A program made the position numbers and the translations under genes. A stretch of 64,000 nucleotides of DNA. Origin: a bacterium. GTDB taxonomy: Bacteria; Electryoneota; Electryoneia; Electryoneales; Electryoneaceae. The stretch covers positions 47,205 to 111,204 of the forward strand of contig JAHLLB010000010.1 in NCBI GenBank assembly GCA_020444425.1, in the 5' to 3' direction. Under the pieces are notes generated by a model. It worked only from the letters and a program-made list of their open reading frames with translations. It was not told the DNA's origin and made no database searches. This document shows, one piece after another, positions 35,348-44,160 of this stretch; the stretch's first letter is position 1; each line of letters begins with the position of its first letter.

Positions 35348-36331
35348 GTGAAGATTCGTAATGTACTGGCATTTCTGCTGATGGCCGCACTGCTGGCATT
35401 TGTCGCGGCGTGTGATGACAATGGCGACGATGACAGCGGCGTGGCTCCGGAGATGGGTTTTGTCGCGGAAGACGGTGACTTCGCGAACTACGATTCGTGG
35501 ACCCGAGTCGAGTATGCGATCGCTCCCGCCAACCAGAATGAGCTCGGCGGCTTCGCACATGGGGCAACAGACACCAGCGTGGTTCGTGATGTGTTCACGA
35601 ATAATGCCGACGGCTACAGTGGCGGTGAGTGGGGCGAAGGCACAATCTTCTTCAAGGAGACGCATGGTTTCAACGGAACCACGCCCGATTTCGCAAACGG
35701 TACCTATCTTGCCATGGCCAAGAGAGGTGCTGACTTCGATCCGAACAACGGCGACTGGGAATATTTCATGCTGGATGCGAGTGCTTCGATTATGAATCGA
35801 AGTGGAGACAATCCGGATGATTTTGCTGGTTGCATCGGTTGTCACGCCTCAGCACAGACGGATTTCATTTTTGAGCATCCAAGCAGCTACATGTTGGAAT
35901 TCGACACGGATCAGGAGTACATCGACTTCGTGACCGCCGCGATGGATGAATGGGAAGAACTCGAAACTCTCAACGGTCCTGATCCCGCCCTGGGTGCGGC
36001 TCACGGCGGTGGTGATCCGTTCCGGACAATCTACCGTTGGCAGCCGGGTGGGGTCTACAAAGACGGTATCTTCCCCACTGGTACGATCATCGCCAAGCGC
36101 GTATTTGTGGTCGAGGACAATGTCGAAGTCGAACCGGAAGGTGCCTGGACCGCCATGGTCAAGAAGGACATGGATTCGTGGCAGTGGTTGCGCCTCGACA
36201 CGGTGAACGGTGTCGTCATGGTAAACACGGACACCGACAATGTCGATGCCGGTTGCACGTCCTGCCACGCACAGCGGCAGGGAATGGGCAACGGTGACTG
36301 GGCATTCCTGCATGATGGTCTCGGCAACTGA
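35348..36331 (+). CDS. Dihaem cytochrome P460-like lipoprotein
   Basis: 327 residues from GTG 35348, with GGAGG five nt before. Lipobox 'AFVAAC' with Cys22 predicts a lipid anchor. Two c-type haem sites: CIGCH (162-166) and CTSCH (303-307). Each follows a P460-like half ('GTIFFKETHGF ... YLAMAKRG ... WEYFMLD' and 'GTIIAKRVFVVED ... WTAMVKKD ... WQWLRLD'), so the protein is an internal duplication. P460 proteins handle hydroxylamine or NO in some bacteria; others have no known role. No respiratory partner genes are adjacent. A strong terminator follows. Confidence 0.82.
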   Translation: MKIRNVLAFLLMAALLAFVAACDDNGDDDSGVAPEMGFVAEDGDFANYDSWTRVEYAIAPANQNELGGFAHGATDTSVVRDVFTNNADGYSGGEWGEGTIFFKETHGFNGTTPDFANGTYLAMAKRGADFDPNNGDWEYFMLDASASIMNRSGDNPDDFAGCIGCHASAQTDFIFEHPSSYMLEFDTDQEYIDFVTAAMDEWEELETLNGPDPALGAAHGGGDPFRTIYRWQPGGVYKDGIFPTGTIIAKRVFVVEDNVEVEPEGAWTAMVKKDMDSWQWLRLDTVNGVVMVNTDTDNVDAGCTSCHAQRQGMGNGDWAFLHDGLGN

Positions 36332-36377
36332 TTCGTCTTTCAGCTGTAGACTCCAGTCATAGACGCTTGCAACACGA

Positions 36378-36408
36378 AACCCCCGCCAGATGGCGGGGGT
36401 TCTTATTG
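36378..36408 (+). terminator. Intrinsic terminator of the P460-like gene
   Basis: AACCCCCGCC and GGCGGGGGTT form a perfect 10-bp stem around AGAT, then CTTATT. It lies 47 nt after the stop. From here to 36636 no gene or clear signal is visible apart from a second GTTCCGTTCGGAA copy at 36577-36589. Confidence 0.9.
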
Positions 36409-36636
36409 CAACAGTGATACTGTTCGGAAGTTTTGCTTCGACCGTTCTATGCGTCGAAAGTCGACAAGCGCGCCATTCCTCAGGCGAATCTTTTAATGGC
36501 TGAGGAAGGTCCAGCTAAGCAACAGCTTGTTTTGTTCCCCATCCTGCTCGAAATTGGCTCTTCCTCACTTCTCTTCGTTCCGTTCGGAATGAAACATCAC
36601 CTGTCCGGACCCGGTCTTCCTGACACAACACGACAG

Positions 36637-37932
36637 CTACAGCTCATCCGTCATCACTTCGATGTACACACCATCATGTTGGTTCGCCAGCCAGTTGGTG
36701 TATTCGATTTCCTGCTTTTCGCGCAGGGCCATCTGGCTGATGCGGTCCCAGTCCCGCTGCAGTTCGAGCTGACGGGCTTCGTCGTGTGCGGTTACGGTCA
36801 CCAGGTGAACGCCGACACGGGACAGGAACGGTTCGCTGATCTCACCGACGTCGAGGTCACGCGCAACCTGCTGGAATTGATCGGGAATCGAACTCAGATC
36901 GAACCAGCCGAGGTCACCACCGAGCTTGGCGGTTTCATCGTCCGCGGATGCTTCCTTCGCCACATCGGCGAAGCTCTCCCCATCCATGATCCGGTCGCGC
37001 AAGAGACGGGCTTCCTCGACCGCACGCTCTTCGTCAGCGTCCGTCGCCTGCAGCATGACGAGGATGTGGTTGGTGTTGATCTTTTCGCCGCGCCGCCAGT
37101 TGAGCCGGATGATGTGGTAGCCGAAGCGGGTGCGAATCGGTTCGCTGATCTCGCCCTCTTCGAGGTTGTAGGCGACCGCTTCGAAATCCGGCACGAGGTC
37201 ACCGCGCTGCGTCGTACCGAGCAACCCGCCTTTCGGCGCACTCGCCCGGTCATCGGAATACTCCATCGCCAGGGAGTCGAAGTTCGCGCCGTTCGCGATC
37301 AGGTTGAACACACTGTCCGCTTTGGCCAACGCTTGTTCTTGGGCTTCATCCGCCGGTTCGACCTCGATCAGGATGTGCGCGAGACGGACACGTTCCGGCA
37401 TCGTCGGCAATTCCTCCTCGACGCGCGCGTAGAAGTCCTCGACCTCTTTCTTGGTCAGGGTCGTCTTCCGGGTTTGCGAAGCGCGGACACGTTCAATCAG
37501 CAGGCTGTTGCGTACCTGGCCGCGGAAATCCCGGCGAATCTGCCGGATCGGCTTGCCGTAATATTCCACGAGGGCTTCCTCGCCCCCGATTTCTCGGGTG
37601 ACCTGGTTGATGCGATCATCGAGCGTCAAGTCGACCTGTCGGTCTTCGACGACGATGTTCGTGTCGTCTTCCGCAATCGACAGCAGGATCTTCTGGTTGA
37701 TCAGTTCTTCCAGCACGGACGCCTTCAGCTGGGCAATCGCGGTTTCGGTGCGATACTGATCCCGGTTGCGCAACACGATGTCCTGCACATACTGCAGCAC
37801 TTCGGATTCGAGAATGATTTCGTCATCGACAACGGCGATGACGCGATCGACGACCTGGGCGTCCTGCGCGAATGCCGGTGCTGCGAACAGGGCCAGCAGC
37901 AGGGCCAGAATCGCGATACGAGGGGTGCTCAC
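36637..37932 (-). CDS. surA: SurA-type periplasmic chaperone / peptidyl-prolyl isomerase
   Basis: 431 residues from GTG 37932, which has GGAGGAG about 7 nt upstream and opens a signal peptide (VSTPRIAILA...APAFAQ); the open frame extends 54 codons into the previous gene without family sense. The SurA N-domain starts 'DRVIAVVDDEIILESEV'. Two parvulin domains follow: 'RLAHILIEVEP ... GGLLGTTQRGDLVPDFE' and 'NTNHILVMLQ ... GGDLGWFDLSSIPDQF'. It escorts outer-membrane proteins across the periplasm. It is the third gene of a chaperone operon, 4 nt after the previous stop, fitting an organism with many barrels. Confidence 0.93.
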   Translation of the reverse strand: MSTPRIAILALLLALFAAPAFAQDAQVVDRVIAVVDDEIILESEVLQYVQDIVLRNRDQYRTETAIAQLKASVLEELINQKILLSIAEDDTNIVVEDRQVDLTLDDRINQVTREIGGEEALVEYYGKPIRQIRRDFRGQVRNSLLIERVRASQTRKTTLTKKEVEDFYARVEEELPTMPERVRLAHILIEVEPADEAQEQALAKADSVFNLIANGANFDSLAMEYSDDRASAPKGGLLGTTQRGDLVPDFEAVAYNLEEGEISEPIRTRFGYHIIRLNWRRGEKINTNHILVMLQATDADEERAVEEARLLRDRIMDGESFADVAKEASADDETAKLGGDLGWFDLSSIPDQFQQVARDLDVGEISEPFLSRVGVHLVTVTAHDEARQLELQRDWDRISQMALREKQEIEYTNWLANQHDGVYIEVMTDEL

Positions 37933-37936
37933 GTGC

Positions 37937-38878
37937 TTACTCCTCCGTGACCGGGGACGCGATATCAACATCCACGCTGTCCACGGTTTCTTCGTGACTG
38001 GGTACAGATACGGGTTCGGTGGAACCATCGCCAAGCCGAATGCGGACGAGTCCACTCTGGCGGGCTTCACGGCGCAGGGCCTCAACATACTCAAGCTTAC
38101 TCCGCCCGCGCAGTTCCGCCATCATCCGGTCGCGCACGACATCCGCGACTTCATCGAATGGACGAGTGCGTCCTTCCTGGAAGCGATCCAGCAGTTTGAC
38201 GATCATCCACTCTCCATGATACTCGACAGGCAGGCTGGAGTGTCCAGAGCGGAGAGGCTGGATCGCGGTGGCGATCTCGCGCGGGAGCCGGCTGACGCTG
38301 AGATTGGTCAACGTATCGATCCGGCTGACGCCGATTTCCTCGACCATTTGCGTGGCTGTCGCTGACTGGTCGAACGCCTCGCGCAGCCGCCACGCGCTGT
38401 TTTTCGAATCTACGTAGGCGATGACGAGGTTGACCTCTTTCGCGACGCGCGTGTACTCGCCCGTGTGATTCTTCCAGTACTCGACGACGTCCGAGGACGC
38501 CGGCGTATCAACGACGGTGTTTACTTCGATCAGTGAGTTGATCAACAGGTCGTCTTCGAGTGTAGCGATCCGGCGTTTGAATTCCGAATCACGATGCAAC
38601 CCGTTCTCACGGGCTTCGTACACCAGCAGCCGGGTGTCAACCCAGTTGTTCACGTACCGGGCGATGTCCTGCTCGCGTGGGTATTCGATCCCCATCTGCC
38701 GCAGCACATCGAGCACGTCCTCCTCAGTGATCCATTCGTCACCGACGACGGCGAGCGCATCCGCCGGGGGTTCAGGTTTGAACATGCCACACCCGGCGGT
38801 CAGCAACAAGAGAAAGACGGCCAGCGCTGTGCCGGCCGTCTTGATTGCCACGTGTATCTTAACCGGCGGACGAATCAT
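37937..38878 (-). CDS. SurA-N/PpiC-like lipoprotein chaperone
   Basis: 313 residues with lipobox 'LLTAGC'. The start of the mature part, 'ALAVVGDEWITEEDVLDVLRQ', is the SurA N-domain pattern. The middle 'YTRVAKEVNLVIAYVDSKNSAWRLREAF' looks like a degenerate parvulin strand-helix unit with few catalytic residues. It is likely a chaperone more than an isomerase. It overlaps the upstream PpiC-like gene by 20 nt and is followed by surA after 4 nt. Confidence 0.8.
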   Translation of the reverse strand: MIRPPVKIHVAIKTAGTALAVFLLLLTAGCGMFKPEPPADALAVVGDEWITEEDVLDVLRQMGIEYPREQDIARYVNNWVDTRLLVYEARENGLHRDSEFKRRIATLEDDLLINSLIEVNTVVDTPASSDVVEYWKNHTGEYTRVAKEVNLVIAYVDSKNSAWRLREAFDQSATATQMVEEIGVSRIDTLTNLSVSRLPREIATAIQPLRSGHSSLPVEYHGEWMIVKLLDRFQEGRTRPFDEVADVVRDRMMAELRGRSKLEYVEALRREARQSGLVRIRLGDGSTEPVSVPSHEETVDSVDVDIASPVTEE

Positions 38879-40607
38879 TGCCCCCTTCGCCAGCCCAGGT
38901 GGTGTGTGGGAAGGTGATGTCGATCGCGCGTTTGTTCAGCTGCCAGTCAATCGCGCTCTTGATGCTGTCCATGTACGTGGTCTTGCGCGTTTCACGCATC
39001 CATGCACGCCAGTCGACGCTCACCTTGTCCTTCACGTTCTCGAATTCATCAGCCTTCGGCTCTTCCTTCGAGATCACCTTGAACACCGACCACTTGCCCT
39101 GCACACGCAGCGGACCGACGAGCTCACCGATTTCCGCCTCTGCCGCATTGCGGCCGATTGCGCCGTACTGGGCTTTCCGGATCGGGCCGAAGATACCGTC
39201 CTTCTCTTTCACGCCCGGACGGGTGGTGTACTCAACCGCCAGTTCCTTCAACGACTTGTCGCCACGTTCAGCCATCGCCTTGACGCTGTCCGCCATTTCA
39301 CGATCTTCGAGGAAGACTTCGATCAACGTGTACTGCGCATCGAGCATGTAGTCTTCCATATGCTCGTTGAAGTACGCCTGCAGGTCTTCGTCCGTCGATT
39401 CCGGGATCTCATTGATGTCCTGGTTCACGATCTGACGAATGCGGATGTCTGCCGCCATCTTGGCCTGTTCCAGCACTTCCGGCAAGCTGAGGAAACCGCG
39501 CTTCTTGGCATCGTCCGGCAACAGCACCTTCTCGGTGATGTAGTTCTCGACGATCGCCTTGACCATTTCCGCATCTTCGAACTTGCGGTTGGCCATGTGA
39601 CGCTGCACATACGGCTTCAGGTCGCCAGCGGTGAACGAACCCTCATCGAAGGTGACCAGATCCCATTCCAACTGTTCTTCGGTCAGGAAGCTGAACGGGT
39701 CGGCGGCCGGCTGACGCGGCTCGACAATGTTGTAGACCTTGTTGATGTTGTCCATCTGGAATTCAACGTCGCGTTCCGTTTCCAGATCCTTGACGAACTG
39801 CCGCGCCATATCAACCAGTTCCTGCCCGTGCTCGCGCATCGCCAGCTGCTTGATCCGTTCCTTGTCTTCTTCATAGGTCGGACGATCAGGAATCGCACGG
39901 ATTTCGTGCGTGAAGATCAGGTGCCAGCCAAACGGCGTGTACACCGGATCGGACATGTGGCCCGGTTCGGTTGCGAAGGCGACATTTTCGAACGACGGAA
40001 CCATCTCACCGCGACGGAACCAGTTAAGTTCGCCGTTCTGCGAGTTGGTGTCTTCGCTGTTCTCGAGGGCAGCGTTGGAGAAGGCCGTGCTGTCGACCGT
40101 CTCGTTGTTGTCAAGGATCTCCTTGCGGATCTCGACGATGGCGTCATGCGCCTGGACGGAATCCGTGTCCTCATCAATCCGGATCAGGATGTGGGACGCG
40201 TTTACTTCAAACCCGTCGCGATCGTAATAGGACTTGAGGCTGTCTTCCGGGATCAACGAGTCAACGATGGTGCGGTTGTAAAGCTCACCGATCGCAGCCA
40301 TGTTCCGCGCCTCTTCGTACGAGGACATCACTTCCGGACGGTTGGCGTAACCCTTCGCACGGCCGTCTGCGGCCTTCAACTCGCCTTCGAGAACCTCGGT
40401 GACGTAGTTGTCCATCGCTTCGCGGGTCTGCGTCGCGAGCATCATCTCGCCGCCGAACCGGCGCAGCGCGAGATTCCTGAATTCATCGGTGGTCATTTCG
40501 TCGCCGTCGACAACCATCACCACATCGTTGCCGAGTTTTTCACCGCAGCCCCAGATCAGGGTCAGCGCGGCCAGAGCGAGAAACAGCGCCATCAACTTGG
40601 TCTTCAT
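38859..40607 (-). CDS. PpiC-type parvulin lipoprotein
   Basis: 582 residues from ATG 40607 (MKTKLMALF); a GTG three codons earlier is very close to AAGGAG and cannot be excluded. The lipobox is 'LTLIWGC'. After 'VVMVVDGDEMTTDEF' comes a parvulin domain 'VNASHILIRIDED ... NGELNWFRRGEMVPSFE ... PVYTPFGWHLIFTHE', then a second chaperone half ('AQYTLIEVF', 'KDGIFGPIRKAQYGAIG'). It should help folding of exported proteins. First gene of the three-gene chaperone operon; the 3' end overlaps the next gene. Confidence 0.88.
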   Translation of the reverse strand: MKTKLMALFLALAALTLIWGCGEKLGNDVVMVVDGDEMTTDEFRNLALRRFGGEMMLATQTREAMDNYVTEVLEGELKAADGRAKGYANRPEVMSSYEEARNMAAIGELYNRTIVDSLIPEDSLKSYYDRDGFEVNASHILIRIDEDTDSVQAHDAIVEIRKEILDNNETVDSTAFSNAALENSEDTNSQNGELNWFRRGEMVPSFENVAFATEPGHMSDPVYTPFGWHLIFTHEIRAIPDRPTYEEDKERIKQLAMREHGQELVDMARQFVKDLETERDVEFQMDNINKVYNIVEPRQPAADPFSFLTEEQLEWDLVTFDEGSFTAGDLKPYVQRHMANRKFEDAEMVKAIVENYITEKVLLPDDAKKRGFLSLPEVLEQAKMAADIRIRQIVNQDINEIPESTDEDLQAYFNEHMEDYMLDAQYTLIEVFLEDREMADSVKAMAERGDKSLKELAVEYTTRPGVKEKDGIFGPIRKAQYGAIGRNAAEAEIGELVGPLRVQGKWSVFKVISKEEPKADEFENVKDKVSVDWRAWMRETRKTTYMDSIKSAIDWQLNKRAIDITFPHTTWAGEGGNDSSAG

Positions 40608-40918
40608 CGGTCTCACAATCTCCTTCGTCGTCCCGGTTCACACAATCAGCGGCAGCAGGACAAAGTGACCCCGCATGCATCGCGAATCGCGCCCTCCCTC
40701 CGGGAAGAAAACTTCGTTTACGTTAAAGGTCGTCTCAGAGCGGGGAAGGTAGCCTCACCCCCGCGCGGTTGCAAGGTTTATTTCCCTCGCATGTTCAGGG
40801 TACCCATGTACTACTCATCACCTCAATGACAGTTTCCACGGGCTCTCTGGTGTTTACTATATTCCTGCACAGGCCGGTACTCTGTATCCACCGGATAATT
40901 CAACCACGGAGCCTGTTC
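40608..40918. other. Divergent intergenic region
   Basis: About 310 bp between the minus-strand chaperone operon and a plus-strand barrel gene. Both promoters should lie here. I see no clear -35/-10 pair, repeat or RNA structure. Confidence 0.5.
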
Positions 40919-41713
40919 ATGCCACGCGTCGGGATCCTCTCCCTGTTGTCGTGTATTCTGCTGACGCTCACCCTGTCCACCCCGTCCTCCGCTCAGACTC
41001 CGGACGATACCCGGTACCTCGAACTGCAGGAACTGGTACTGAATCCGACCGCGGGAACCTTGAAGCAAGGGCAATATGGAGTTGACATCCGGGCCTACGG
41101 TGACGGTGGCCTGCTCGCCGGAGTCGGCGTCGGATTGTTCCACCGCTTCATGTTCGGCATTTCGTATGGCGGCCAGAACATGCTCGGCTACGATGAGTTC
41201 AACGGCAACGACCTGCCGGGCGTGCAGGTACGGTATCGTGTCATCGAGGAGTCGATGCGCATGCCGGCGGTAACCGTCGGCTACCAGATGCAGGGCTACG
41301 GCTCCTGGGACAAGGATGTCGAGCGTTACCTGTACAAGGCACCGGGCGCGTTCGCGGTTGTCTCCCGCAATTTCTGGTCACCCTACGGCCACTTCGGCAT
41401 TCACGCCGGCATCAACTACAACACCATCGAGACCAACGACCAACGCGGCTGGGACGGCTATTTCGGTGTCGACTTCAGCATCAACGAACAGCTGACCATC
41501 GTCGGCGAATACGACCTCGGCCTCGACGATAACATCAACGATAACGGCTACGGCGAGGGCGAGTACGGCTATTTCAACGCCGCTGTGCGCTTCTCATTTG
41601 CCCAGTCGTTCGCGATACAGGTTGATGTCTACGACCTGCTCAACACCAGCGACCGCACCGAAGGATTCGGGCGCGCGTTAAAGGTGTTCTACGTCGAAAC
41701 GTTCAGCCTGTAA
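40919..41713 (+). CDS. Outer-membrane beta-barrel protein, YjbH/porin-like
   Basis: 264 residues from ATG 40919, with CGGAGCC just upstream and a signal peptide ending SSAQT; the frame is open 50 codons further back without a signal. The mature part alternates Gly/aromatic strands ('VGVGLFHRFMFGISYGGQ', 'FGIHAGINYNTIET', 'LTIVGEYDLGLDD') and ends in 'VFYVETFSL', as expected for a small barrel. No specific transport role is evident. The next gene also encodes a barrel, 22 nt away. Confidence 0.75.
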   Translation: MPRVGILSLLSCILLTLTLSTPSSAQTPDDTRYLELQELVLNPTAGTLKQGQYGVDIRAYGDGGLLAGVGVGLFHRFMFGISYGGQNMLGYDEFNGNDLPGVQVRYRVIEESMRMPAVTVGYQMQGYGSWDKDVERYLYKAPGAFAVVSRNFWSPYGHFGIHAGINYNTIETNDQRGWDGYFGVDFSINEQLTIVGEYDLGLDDNINDNGYGEGEYGYFNAAVRFSFAQSFAIQVDVYDLLNTSDRTEGFGRALKVFYVETFSL

Positions 41714-41735
41714 CGGGCTTCACTCAGGGATTCGG

Positions 41736-42839
41736 ATGAACATGCGGCAAATTTTCATCGTGGCGGCTGTCTGCCTGCTGATGCTTGCGGGTTCAACACA
41801 GGCCAGCGAAATCAGTGTGTACGGGACATTCATGAACGGCGGCAGCGTGCTCAATACCGCCACTGCCAACAGCATGATGATCCTCGATGACGGCCTGCTG
41901 TCGTTGTGGACCAACCCGGCGGGCATCCTCAGCGACCGGCACCAGATCTTTGCCGGTGGTAGTTTGCAGACGGCCTACAGCACCCAGTCACAAGTATCCC
42001 CGGCGAACGTGAAAGCCGGAATCGGCATGATCGGGTACCTGTACACCTTCCCGACCAGCGCGTTCGCACTCGCTTTCACACCGCGAAATTCCGTTGAGGC
42101 CAGCGCGGAATACAATTTGAGCACCACGTCCTACGAGATCCGCAACACGTTCACTTATTCCGAAGTCACGGCGACCTACGCCCGCAAGCTCGGGCGCGGG
42201 TACAGTCTTGGGGTCAGCGCAGGACCGATTCTCGGACAAGGCAAGGCCGGCGCAATCACGGAAAGCAATCCGCAGGAGACGCTGTACTCCCCGCTGCTGT
42301 GGTTTGCCCGCATCGGGCTGAAGCAGAAAACAGGTGTCATGAGCTGGGGTCTCGCGCTGGAAACACCGTCGATTGGCAAATTCACCATCGAGGAACCGAC
42401 ACTGGTCGGCTATCAGCGCACCAAGACCGACATCGACTATTCCGGCGCGTTGGGCGTGCGGGCGGGCGTCGGTTGGGACATGCGCTTCATGGGCGTCGAG
42501 ATGGATGCGCTTTACTACAACACCGACATGATCCAGGTGGACGGCGAGAGTGCCAACTTTGACGCACCGGTGCTCAGCGTCGGTGCTGCCGCCCAGATGC
42601 AGGTGCATGAGCTGGTCCGTGCACGGATGGGTCTGCGTGTCCGTGTCGAGGATCCGAACGACCGTTCCTTCCTGCAACTCGGGATGGGCGGCTCATACAC
42701 CATCAGCGAGGAGCTGCTGGTGTATGGCTCCGGCGGAATCATGTTCCCGTACGGTGACGGGATCAAGGGCACGGCGTACGACGACCTGCTGCCGTTTACC
42801 TTGCGTGCCGGGGTGATATACCAGAACTTGCTGGAATAG
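41736..42839 (+). CDS. Outer-membrane beta-barrel protein, PorV/FadL-like
   Basis: 367 residues with signal peptide ending STQAS. 'LNTATANSMMILDDGLLSLWTNPAG' resembles the N-terminal motif of PorV/UPF0164 and FadL relatives, where a conserved N-P-A-G enters the barrel. The remainder is amphipathic strand sequence. Together with the previous gene it forms a barrel pair whose cargo is unknown. The threonine aldolase follows after 22 nt. Confidence 0.72.
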   Translation: MNMRQIFIVAAVCLLMLAGSTQASEISVYGTFMNGGSVLNTATANSMMILDDGLLSLWTNPAGILSDRHQIFAGGSLQTAYSTQSQVSPANVKAGIGMIGYLYTFPTSAFALAFTPRNSVEASAEYNLSTTSYEIRNTFTYSEVTATYARKLGRGYSLGVSAGPILGQGKAGAITESNPQETLYSPLLWFARIGLKQKTGVMSWGLALETPSIGKFTIEEPTLVGYQRTKTDIDYSGALGVRAGVGWDMRFMGVEMDALYYNTDMIQVDGESANFDAPVLSVGAAAQMQVHELVRARMGLRVRVEDPNDRSFLQLGMGGSYTISEELLVYGSGGIMFPYGDGIKGTAYDDLLPFTLRAGVIYQNLLE

Positions 42840-42861
42840 GGTCAACCACACCGGGGGACAG

Positions 42862-43896
42862 ATGTTTCGCGTCGATCTTCGCAGCGACACGGTGACCAAG
42901 CCAACGGCAACCATGCGCCGTGTGATGTTTGATGCCGAGGTCGGGGATGATGTGTTCGGGGAAGATCCATCGATCCGTGCCCTCGAGGAACGGACCGCAG
43001 AGGTCCTCGGCAAGGAAGCCGCCCTGTTTGTCCCCTCCGGCACGATGGCGAACCAGATTTCGCTGGCAGTCATTGCCAACACCGGCAGCGAGATCTACTG
43101 CAGCGAAAAAGCCCACATCTTCAACTACGAATCCGGCGGGATTTCCGTCATCGCCCGCGCCCAGTTGCACACCATTCCCGGCGACCGGGGCATTTTCAGC
43201 GCCGCGGATGTCGCGAAACGCCTGCGTCCCGCAGACGATCACTTCCCCGTTTCGCGCATCATCGAGCTTGAGAACACGATGAACGGCGGCGGCGGCGCGA
43301 TCTGGCCGCTGGACATGGTCGCAGCCCACCGCGAACTCGCCAACCAACACGGCATGTGGATCCACCTCGACGGCGCCCGGCTGTGGAATGCGGCTGTCGG
43401 CAGCGGCGTGCGCGAGGAAACCTGGGCATCGTACGCCGACACTGTTTCGGTCTGCTTCAGCAAGGGGCTCGGCGCACCGGTCGGCAGCGCGATTGCCGGC
43501 AGCCGCTCCTTCATCGAGGAAGCCCACCGTTGGCGGAAACGGCTCGGCGGCGGCATGCGTCAGGCCGGCATCATCGCGTCAGGCGCATTGTACGCCATCG
43601 ACCACCACCGTGATCGATTGCACGACGATCACCAGCGCGCGAAACGGCTGGCGGAAGAGCTGAATCAGTATGATGTGATCGACGTGGACATGGAAGGCGT
43701 GCAGACGAACATCGTGTGGCTTACCTTCAAGGACGATTCCGCGCTGACGATGATGAACGCGTTGAAGGAGCGTGGGATCGGCACGATTGCGTTTGATGGG
43801 CAGCGCATGCGTCTGGTCACCCACCTCGACGTGGATGACGAGGGCATTGACCAGGCCCTGCTCGCGTTCCGCGAACTACTTTCGGCGACGTCATGA
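42862..43896 (+). CDS. ltaE: Low-specificity L-threonine aldolase
   Basis: 344 residues, PLP fold type I. Markers: 'VDLRSDTVTKPT', 'GDDVFGEDPS', 'ALFVPSGTMANQI', 'ENTMNGGGGAIWPL', 'IHLDGARLWNA' and 'SVCFSKGLGAPVGS' with the PLP Lys. It cleaves L-threonine or allo-threonine to glycine and acetaldehyde in the cytosol. Its stop overlaps the following small gene (ATGA), so they are coupled. Confidence 0.95.
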   Translation: MFRVDLRSDTVTKPTATMRRVMFDAEVGDDVFGEDPSIRALEERTAEVLGKEAALFVPSGTMANQISLAVIANTGSEIYCSEKAHIFNYESGGISVIARAQLHTIPGDRGIFSAADVAKRLRPADDHFPVSRIIELENTMNGGGGAIWPLDMVAAHRELANQHGMWIHLDGARLWNAAVGSGVREETWASYADTVSVCFSKGLGAPVGSAIAGSRSFIEEAHRWRKRLGGGMRQAGIIASGALYAIDHHRDRLHDDHQRAKRLAEELNQYDVIDVDMEGVQTNIVWLTFKDDSALTMMNALKERGIGTIAFDGQRMRLVTHLDVDDEGIDQALLAFRELLSATS

Positions 43897-44075
43897 GTTC
43901 ATTGATCCTGATTATCGCACTGGTGGTTTCCATTTTCACCCTCGGAGTGCTGACCAAGCTGCTTCGCGAGGTGAACCGGCAAGCGTCCAGCGAGCTCGAG
44001 GAAACCGAACGGCGAATCGATGAACTGGAAGCTCAGATGGAGAAGCTGGAAAAGTTGGAAAAGGACGGCGAATAG
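43893..44075 (+). CDS. Small single-helix membrane protein with coiled coil
   Basis: 60 residues. Residues 3-22 form one membrane helix; the rest is a charged coiled coil rich in Glu and Lys ('ELEETERRIDELEAQMEKLE'). The ATGA overlap with the aldolase supports translation. No family is recognised. It is shaped like small inner-membrane scaffold or phage-shock type proteins, but that is only a resemblance. Confidence 0.7.
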   Translation: MSSLILIIALVVSIFTLGVLTKLLREVNRQASSELEETERRIDELEAQMEKLEKLEKDGE

Positions 44076-44150
44076 ACAGTTGTCACTGGTCAGTCGCCGT
44101 AGACCGTAGCCCGCAGTCCGCAGCCCTTAGCCTGCAGAACCCAGCACATG
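44074..44150. repeat. Heptad-periodic repeat tract
   Basis: From the stop codon of the small membrane protein, the sequence runs in register as 7-mers: AGACAGT, TGTCACT, GGTCAGT, then CCGTA-ending and GCCCGCA/GTCCGCA units. It ends at the start of the YhaM-type gene, whose ribosome site is weak as a result. Confidence 0.8.
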
Positions 44151-44160
44151 GACGAGTGCA

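Noticed and set aside
36433..37950. 505-codon plus-strand open frame
   Set aside because: It is the antisense of surA, whose domains, signal peptide and ribosome site are clear; GC-rich third positions create long mirror frames.
38517..40829. 770-codon plus-strand open frame
   Set aside because: Antisense to the two parvulin-type lipoproteins; no signal or family features.
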